The notes under the pieces are model-generated. The model did not search any database, was not told the DNA's origin, and was given only the letters and a program-made list of their open reading frames with translations. Below, piece after piece: positions 14,491 to 18,281 of a stretch of 18,281 nucleotides of DNA. Numbering within the stretch: position 1 is the first letter of the stretch; every line of letters starts with the position of its first letter. Origin of the DNA: Pseudomonadota bacterium (GTDB taxonomy: Bacteria > Pseudomonadota > Gammaproteobacteria > Burkholderiales > Burkholderiaceae_C). The stretch lies in assembly GCA_023460715.1 (NCBI GenBank), contig JAEWPH010000150.1, forward strand, positions 1 through 18,281. The letters run 5' to 3'. The position numbers and the translations under genes were made by a program.

Positions 14491-15045
14491 ATGCCCCCCA
14501 CCGCCCCACCGCCTTCCGACGATGCCGCCGCGCTGTATGCCACGCTGCAGGCCGGCCCCCTCGCCGGCCAGGCCGTGACCACGCTGCGCATCGGCGGCTC
14601 GCACACCACGCTGGCCAGCGGGGACGGCACTGCCGAGCCGGCGCTGCGGTCGCTGAACATCGGCTCCCGCGTGACCGCCGCGACCTGCTTCGGCCACAGC
14701 CCGCCCACAGGCGCCGAACTGGAAGGCGCGATCGCGCTGGTGGAAGACGCCGTCATGCCCGCCCGCGACATGCTCGCCGCCGGCTCCACGCTGTACACGG
14801 CAGATGCCGGCATCCGCCAGATCGCCATTGCCGCCGGGCTGGAGGCCCAGCCCGAGATGCAGCTCACGCTCGACGATGTGGAGCGCACCTTCGGCCAACT
14901 GGCCGCCGTCGCCGAGGGCCGGCCGCCCGCCGAGGACGATTGGAGCCTGGACCCGGCCTTTGCCGCCACGCTGCTCATCCTGCGCGAGAGCATGCAGCAC
15001 CTGGGTTTCGGCCACATCGTGATCCGCTCCGACGGGGTGCTGTAG
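14491..15045 (+). CDS. Hypothetical 184-residue protein with faint Ppx/GppA-like motifs
   Basis: Not recognised with confidence. LRIGGSHTTLASGDG (32-46) and RSLNIGSRVTAATCFGHSPP (53-72) follow the order and spacing of two motifs of Ppx/GppA exopolyphosphatases (DIGGGSTEL and SLEIG.VRLTE.F..D.P), and the following ELEGAIALVEDAVMP fits the helix that comes next. The catalytic N-terminal lobe of those roughly 300-residue enzymes is absent, and the acidic residue in DIGGGS is Arg here, so activity is doubtful. It could be a degenerate sensor of the ASKHA fold, or the likeness may be chance. Start: ATG after CCAGGAGCAGCGC, a good ribosome binding site. It has no signal peptide. The downstream gene is convergent. 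Confidence 0.8.
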   Translation: MPPTAPPPSDDAAALYATLQAGPLAGQAVTTLRIGGSHTTLASGDGTAEPALRSLNIGSRVTAATCFGHSPPTGAELEGAIALVEDAVMPARDMLAAGSTLYTADAGIRQIAIAAGLEAQPEMQLTLDDVERTFGQLAAVAEGRPPAEDDWSLDPAFAATLLILRESMQHLGFGHIVIRSDGVL

Positions 15046-15085
15046 GCGCGACGCGGCTATCCCGTGACGCATGCCAACGCGCCGC

Positions 15086-15445
15086 TCATTGCAGGAAGGC
15101 CAGCAGCACCCAGGCGATCCACCCCCAAAACGATGCGTGCTTGCTTCGCCGGGCCGCCTCGGGGGTGATAGGCCACAGCTCCACGCGCCGCCACATCAGC
15201 ATGTTGGCGCATGCCACCAGCAGAATCAGGCCCACCGCCAGAAGCACCGAAGACCACACGGCTCCAGCGGTGATGGCCAGCACCAGGCCAAACATCGTCA
15301 GGCACGCGATGCCGCAGGACGTGCTGGCCAGCGCGTGGCTCAGCCGGCCACACCGCGGGCAGGTGCAGGGAGCCCCGCGGCTCGACCAGCGCACGCTCCG
15401 CCCCGTCAGGCTGGGCTGCCTGCAATGGGGACAGAGGTGGCGCAT
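15086..15445 (-). CDS. Small zinc-ribbon membrane protein, function unknown
   Basis: A 119-residue protein. Two CxxC pairs, C5-C8 (CPHC) and C29-C32 (CPRC), form a likely zinc ribbon at the N-terminus. Two hydrophobic helices (about residues 40-62 and 65-84) and a shorter one at the C-terminus (FWGWIAWVLLAFLQ) follow, with basic RRVELWP and ARRSK segments between. The design, a cytoplasmic zinc ribbon anchored in the inner membrane, is found in several unrelated small bacterial proteins; I cannot assign a family. It begins six bases after the tag stop on the same strand and has no clear ribosome binding site of its own, so translation is probably coupled to tag. The 3' end faces the 184-residue gene. 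Confidence 0.75.
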   Translation of the reverse strand: MRHLCPHCRQPSLTGRSVRWSSRGAPCTCPRCGRLSHALASTSCGIACLTMFGLVLAITAGAVWSSVLLAVGLILLVACANMLMWRRVELWPITPEAARRSKHASFWGWIAWVLLAFLQ

Positions 15446-15451
15446 GGGAAA

Positions 15452-16162
15452 TCAGCCGAGCCGAGGCGTCGGCAATTCGAATGCGTCGCGCGCCTGCTGC
15501 GCCCGGGCGCGCGTGGCGCAGCCTTCGAAATGGTCGTTCACCAGCCCCATGGCCTGCATGAAGGCGTACATGGTGGTGGGGCCGACGAAGCTCCAGCCGC
15601 GCTTCTTCAGGTCCTTGGACAGCGCCACCGATGCGGCCGATGTGGTCATCGCCCGCACGGCGTCTGCGGTCAAGCGCTCGGGCCGTCCCGCGGCGGCGGC
15701 CGGCGCAAAGCCCCACACGTAGCGCGCCAGGGTGCCGTGCTCCTGGCGCAGCTCCAGCACGCGCCGGGCATTGTTGATGGTCGATTCGATCTTGCCGCGG
15801 TGGCGCACGATGCCGGCGTCGGCCAGCAGGCGCTCCACGTCCGCCGGGCCGAAGCGCGCCACCTGCTCGGCATCGAACTGGGCGAAGCCCGCGCGGAAGG
15901 CCTCCCGTTTGTTCAGGATGGTGATCCAGCTCAGGCCCGCCTGGAAGCCTTCCAGGCACAGCTTCTCGAACAGCCGCCGGTCGTCCGCGACGGGAAAGCC
16001 CCATTCATGGTCGTGGTAGTGGCGGTACAGCGGTGTGGCCCGGCACCAGCCGCAGCGCGGGCAGCCTGCGGCATCGGTGAAGAGGCCGGTGGCAGGGTCC
16101 ACGGGCGACAGGGCGGACGCATCCGCGGCGAGGGTATCCACAGGCACAGACAGAGGGGGCAT
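15452..16162 (-). CDS. tag: DNA-3-methyladenine glycosylase I
   Basis: A 236-residue base-excision repair enzyme that removes 3-methyladenine from alkylated DNA. It aligns clearly with E. coli Tag: RCGWC near the start (C37), YHDHEWGFPV (H50), CLEGFQAGLSWITIL (E71, the residue contacting the base), DVERLLADAGIVRHRGKIES, SKDLKKRGWSFVGPTTMYAF and MGLVNDHFEGC. The two histidines and two cysteines that bind structural zinc in E. coli Tag are conserved, so it should be active. The ATG at 16162 gives about 33 extra N-terminal residues before the family start, with a third and fourth Cys (C34, C40) near the zinc site. In-frame GTG codons at residues 6 and 8 are alternatives. It is probably the first gene of a two-gene unit with the zinc-ribbon protein. 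Confidence 0.94.
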   Translation of the reverse strand: MPPLSVPVDTLAADASALSPVDPATGLFTDAAGCPRCGWCRATPLYRHYHDHEWGFPVADDRRLFEKLCLEGFQAGLSWITILNKREAFRAGFAQFDAEQVARFGPADVERLLADAGIVRHRGKIESTINNARRVLELRQEHGTLARYVWGFAPAAAAGRPERLTADAVRAMTTSAASVALSKDLKKRGWSFVGPTTMYAFMQAMGLVNDHFEGCATRARAQQARDAFELPTPRLG

Positions 16163-16275
16163 GGACCGGATTCTGCCCTCCCGTCGCGGACTTTGGCGGC
16201 CGGCGCGGCACACGGGTTCGCTATCCTTGGACGTCCGGGGTGCGCCTGCGCCGTCCCCGCCCACGCTCTGACTGC
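16163..16275. other. Short divergent intergenic region between tag and the lipoprotein peptidase
   Basis: This 113-base GC-rich gap serves genes on both strands. TATCCT at 16222-16227 resembles a -10 element for the plus strand, but no -35 sits at proper spacing. No methyl-adenine-response (Ada-type) site is recognised. No strong ribosome binding site precedes the ATG at 16276. Confidence 0.25.
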
Positions 16276-17442
16276 ATGACGCCACCTGCTTCGCCCCGCC
16301 GCCCCTGGCCCGCCCTCCCGCGCCCCGCACGCCCCATGGCGGTTGCCCTGGCCGCCGTGGTCACCGGCATGCTGCTGGGCGGGTGTGCCGCCACGCGCGA
16401 CTCGGCCGCCTACTACTGGCAGTCCGTGCGCGGGCACCTGCAGCTGATGCAGGCCGCCCAGCCCATCGACGACTGGATCGGCCGGCCGAACACGGCCGAG
16501 CCGCTGCGCCAGCGCCTGCGGCTCGCCCAGGAAGCCCGCCGGTTCGCCAGCGCAGAGCTGGCCCTGCCCGACAACGCCAGCTACCGCCGCTATGCCGACC
16601 TGGGCCGCCGGGCCGCGGTATTCAACGTGGTGGCGGCCGGGCCTTATTCGCTCACCCTGCACACCTGGTGCTTCCCCGTCACGGGCTGCATCGGCTACCG
16701 CGGCTACTTCGCCGAGGCGGACGCCCAGGCCGAGGCCGCGCGGCTGGCGCAGCAGCAGGGGCTGGAGGTGGCGGTGTACGGCGTGCCCGCCTACTCCACG
16801 CTGGGCTACACCAACTGGCTGGGCGGCGATCCGCTGCTCAACACCTTCATCGCCTGGCCCGAGGGCGAGTTCGTGCGGCTGCTGTTCCACGAACTGGCCC
16901 ACCAGGTGGTCTACGCGCAGGGCGACACGCTGTTCAACGAGTCCTTCGCCACCGCCGTGGAGCGGCTGGGGGTGGAGCGCTGGCTGGCCGAGAAATCCAC
17001 GCCGCAGGCGCGCGCCGATTTCGCCGCCAGCGAGGCGCGCCGCGCCGCCTTCCGCGCGCTGACGCGGGACACCCGGGAGCGGCTGCGCGCCATCTATGAG
17101 CAAAATCAGGCTCCAGGGCAATCACAGCAAGCGCTGGCAGCTATGAAATCGGAAGCAATGCAGCAGTTCCGCGACCGCTACGCCGAGCTACGTGCGCAGT
17201 GGCTGGCCGCGCAGGCCACCCCGCAGCAGCTGGCCGGGCTGGACCGCTGGGTGCGCGAGGCCAACAACGCCAGCTTCGGCGCCCAGGCGGCCTACGACGA
17301 CCTGGTGCCGGCCTTCACCGCGCTGTACGAGCGCGAGGGCCGCGATTTTCCCCGCTTCTACGAGGCCGTGCGCGCCCTCAGCCGCCTGCCGCAGGAGGCG
17401 CGCCACGCCGCCCTGCAGAACCTCGCGCCCGGCCCCGCCTGA
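16276..17442 (+). CDS. Putative aminopeptidase lipoprotein (PF10023-type zinc peptidase)
   Basis: A 388-residue lipoprotein. A twin-Arg-containing start and hydrophobic stretch end in the lipobox LLGGC, giving lipid attachment at C37. The zinc motif HELAH (H205, E206, H209) is followed 12 residues later by NES with E222, the gluzincin arrangement. YYWQSVRGHLQLMQAAQPID near the N-terminus and LTLHTWCFPVTGCIGYRGYF in the middle fit the family annotated as putative aminopeptidase (PF10023); its substrate is not established to my knowledge. Two starts are possible: ATG at 16276, or 16336 (MAVALAAV), which keeps the lipobox but loses the positive charges. Residues about 276-292 (QNQAPGQSQQALAAMKS) are encoded by a repeat element with atypical codons (see 17101). 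It is probably envelope-located. Confidence 0.88.
   Translation: MTPPASPRRPWPALPRPARPMAVALAAVVTGMLLGGCAATRDSAAYYWQSVRGHLQLMQAAQPIDDWIGRPNTAEPLRQRLRLAQEARRFASAELALPDNASYRRYADLGRRAAVFNVVAAGPYSLTLHTWCFPVTGCIGYRGYFAEADAQAEAARLAQQQGLEVAVYGVPAYSTLGYTNWLGGDPLLNTFIAWPEGEFVRLLFHELAHQVVYAQGDTLFNESFATAVERLGVERWLAEKSTPQARADFAASEARRAAFRALTRDTRERLRAIYEQNQAPGQSQQALAAMKSEAMQQFRDRYAELRAQWLAAQATPQQLAGLDRWVREANNASFGAQAAYDDLVPAFTALYEREGRDFPRFYEAVRALSRLPQEARHAALQNLAPGPA
17101..17150 (-). repeat. Short Comamonadaceae-type repeat, copy 3, inside a coding sequence
   Basis: Read on the minus strand this is TTTCATAGCTGCCAGCGCTT, then a short centre, then CTGGAGCCTGATTTTG, the same plan as the copies at 8475 and 9856. 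It is in frame inside the lipoprotein peptidase gene, adding codons such as CAA, AAT, TCA, AAA and GCA that are rare in the surrounding GC-ending codons. The reading frame is not broken on either side. Boundaries are approximate. Confidence 0.7.
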
Positions 17443-17483
17443 GCGCTCTTTTGTTCTTTTTGCCTTCCATCCGGAGATTGCCT

Positions 17484-17810
17484 TTGCCCGACATCCACAT
17501 CCACCGCCCGCACCAGCTCGGCCTGCCGCAGGCCCGTCTGGCCGCCCGCCGCTGGGCCGACAAGGCCCGCGACAAGTTCGACATGGAATGCACCTACGTC
17601 GAGGCGCCGGCACCTGGCGACGGTGGCGAGGCGGCCGCGCCGGACACGCTGCACTTCCAGCGCCCCGGCATGCAGGGCACGCTGCAGGTGGCGGCGGACG
17701 GCTTCGAGCTGCAGGCGGAGCTGGGCTTTCTGTTTTCGGCGTTCAAGGAGCGCATCGAGCAGGAACTGCAGGCGCAGTTCGACAAACTGCTGCTGCAACC
17801 CGCCGGCTGA
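17484..17810 (+). CDS. Polyhydroxyalkanoic acid system family protein, TTG start
   Basis: A 108-residue protein of the PHA granule-region family (PF09650). The N-terminal PDIHIHRPHQLGLPQARLAA, then WADKARDKFDMECTYVEAP, LHFQRPGMQGTLQVAADGFE and LGFLFSAFKERIEQELQAQF are characteristic. These proteins are found near or with polyhydroxyalkanoate genes; their exact role is unsettled. Start: TTG at 17484, with CCGGAG eight bases upstream. The family normally begins just before DIHIHR, and the only in-frame ATG before the conserved core ends lies at 17583, which would remove a third of the protein. It follows the lipoprotein gene by 41 bases and may be co-transcribed with it. No other PHA gene is in the window. 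Confidence 0.88.
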   Translation: MPDIHIHRPHQLGLPQARLAARRWADKARDKFDMECTYVEAPAPGDGGEAAAPDTLHFQRPGMQGTLQVAADGFELQAELGFLFSAFKERIEQELQAQFDKLLLQPAG

Positions 17811-17833
17811 CCGGGCCAGCGCCCGGGCGCGAC

Positions 17834-17854
17834 GGGCGCAGCATCGGTGCGCCC
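17834..17854. terminator. Hairpin between convergent genes
   Basis: GGGCGCA (17834-17840) and TGCGCCC (17848-17854) form a perfect 7-base stem with loop GCATCGG. It lies between the stops of the PHA-system gene and the minus-strand acyl-CoA-binding protein gene. There is no T-run, so termination by this hairpin alone is uncertain. Confidence 0.5.
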
Positions 17855-17869
17855 CGGAGGGCGCTCCGC

Positions 17870-18124
17870 TCAGCGCAGCGATTCGATCAGGTCGATGTAC
17901 TGCTGCTGGGCCGCCTCGGCCCCCGTGCCCTTGAGCTTTTCCCAGGCGTCCCACTTCGCGCGGCCGACCACGTCGGAAAAGCTGGGCTTCTTCTCGGTGT
18001 TGTCGCCCGCCGTGGCCTGCTTGTACAGGGCGTAGATCTTCAGCAGCGTGGGGTTGTCGGGGCGTTCGCTGAGGTTCTTGGAGTTGGCTACGGCCGCTTC
18101 GAAGGCGGCGTTCAGATCGGACAT
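17870..18124 (-). CDS. Acyl-CoA-binding protein
   Basis: An 84-residue protein of the ACBP family, the usual length for free-standing members. Diagnostic stretches are NPTLLKIYALYKQATAGDN, KPSFSDVVGRAKWDAWEKLKG and the end QQQYIDLIESLR; the Tyr-Lys pair in ALYKQA and the KWDAW segment are the acyl-CoA-contacting parts of the four-helix fold. It binds long-chain acyl-CoA esters in the cytoplasm and buffers or delivers them. Start: ATG at 18124, with GGAGAC seven bases upstream; an in-frame ATG ten codons earlier lacks this support. It fits a cell with an active acyl-CoA pool, like the ligase cluster at 1101-9803, but it is transcribed separately. Confidence 0.94.
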   Translation of the reverse strand: MSDLNAAFEAAVANSKNLSERPDNPTLLKIYALYKQATAGDNTEKKPSFSDVVGRAKWDAWEKLKGTGAEAAQQQYIDLIESLR

Positions 18125-18184
18125 GGGACGGTCTCCTGCTAATGAAGCGCCCATCTTACGGCCCTTTCGAACGACCGTGCTTTT

Positions 18185-18281
18185 TTAGAAGGTTTCCCAG
18201 TCCGCCTCGTTGCTGGACCGCGCCGGGCCCCGCGGGGCCGCAGGGGGCGGCAGTGCCGGTCCTGCAGCGGCAGCCCGGTCG
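18185..18281 (-). CDS. 3' end of a methyl-accepting chemotaxis protein gene (DWETF tether)
   Basis: The last 31 codons and stop of a minus-strand gene that continues beyond the window. The residues are a Pro/Ala-rich linker (AAAAGPALPPPAAPRGPA) followed by RSSNEADWETF and TAA. The final xWETF is the pentapeptide that binds CheR and CheB at the C-terminus of high-abundance chemoreceptors (NWETF in E. coli Tsr and Tar), and a Pro/Ala linker before it is usual in Comamonadaceae receptors. The signalling and sensor domains are not visible. The gene would be transcribed towards the acyl-CoA-binding protein gene, 60 bases away, with no terminator hairpin seen between them. Confidence 0.8.
   Translation of the reverse strand, partial: DRAAAAGPALPPPAAPRGPARSSNEADWETF

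Noticed and set aside
14152..15072. Minus-strand open frame of 306 codons
   Set aside because: Crosses the small basic gene, its terminator and the 184-residue gene on the opposite strand; both of those have good ribosome binding sites.
18160..18186. ACGG/CCGT arms before a T-run as a terminator
   Set aside because: The stem is only four pairs and the T-run would serve the plus strand, where no gene ends nearby.
1..18281. A defence, secretion-effector or phage-derived system
   Set aside because: No nuclease, toxin-antitoxin, reverse transcriptase, integrase or capsid-like gene is seen; all larger genes belong to transport, lipid, repair or envelope families.

Overview
The window is GC-rich and gene-dense, with GC-ending codons throughout, and fits a betaproteobacterium of the Burkholderiales, most likely a Comamonadaceae member close to Acidovorax/Paracidovorax. 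The basis is two Bug/TctC-type receptor genes, a DUF1840 gene, a PHA granule-type protein, and two families of intergenic repeats that I associate with this family. No search was run, so the taxonomic call is inference. I see no rRNA, tRNA, CRISPR array, transposase, phage or defence gene.

Layout. (1) Positions 1-869, minus strand: an ExeA/GspA-type AAA+ ATPase whose C-terminal part lies outside the window. (2) Positions 1101-9803, plus strand: a seven-gene cluster with a long-chain-type acyl-CoA synthetase, livG, livH, livM, a periplasmic substrate-binding protein, livF and a divergent phenylacetate-CoA-ligase-like protein. A branched-chain-type (HAAT) ABC importer is thus flanked by two AMP-forming-ligase homologues, which suggests import of a hydrophobic or aromatic carboxylic acid and its capture as a CoA thioester. 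(3) Positions 9999-12236, plus strand: two separately controlled periplasmic Bug-family receptors with no TctAB membrane genes beside them, and a clean Rho-independent terminator between them. (4) Positions 12303-13976, minus strand: cyclopropane-fatty-acid synthase followed by a DUF1840 gene. (5) Positions 14168-15045, plus strand: a 56-residue very basic protein with its own terminator, then a 184-residue protein with faint Ppx/GppA-like motifs. (6) Positions 15086-16162, minus strand: tag (3-methyladenine DNA glycosylase I) and a small zinc-ribbon membrane protein. (7) Positions 16276-17810, plus strand: an HExxH lipoprotein peptidase and a PHA-system protein that starts with TTG. (8) Positions 17870-18281, minus strand: an acyl-CoA-binding protein and the last 31 codons of a methyl-accepting chemotaxis protein ending in the receptor tether DWETF.

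The most unusual features are repeats and one altered enzyme. Two GC-rich hairpin repeats bracket livF, and the first supplies the stop codon of the upstream binding-protein gene. A shorter repeat occurs twice between genes and once in frame inside the lipoprotein peptidase gene. The PaaK-like protein lacks the usual nucleotide-binding P-loop. I do not see a wholly new multi-gene system; the ligase-importer-ligase cluster and the repeat-derived coding segment are the best leads.
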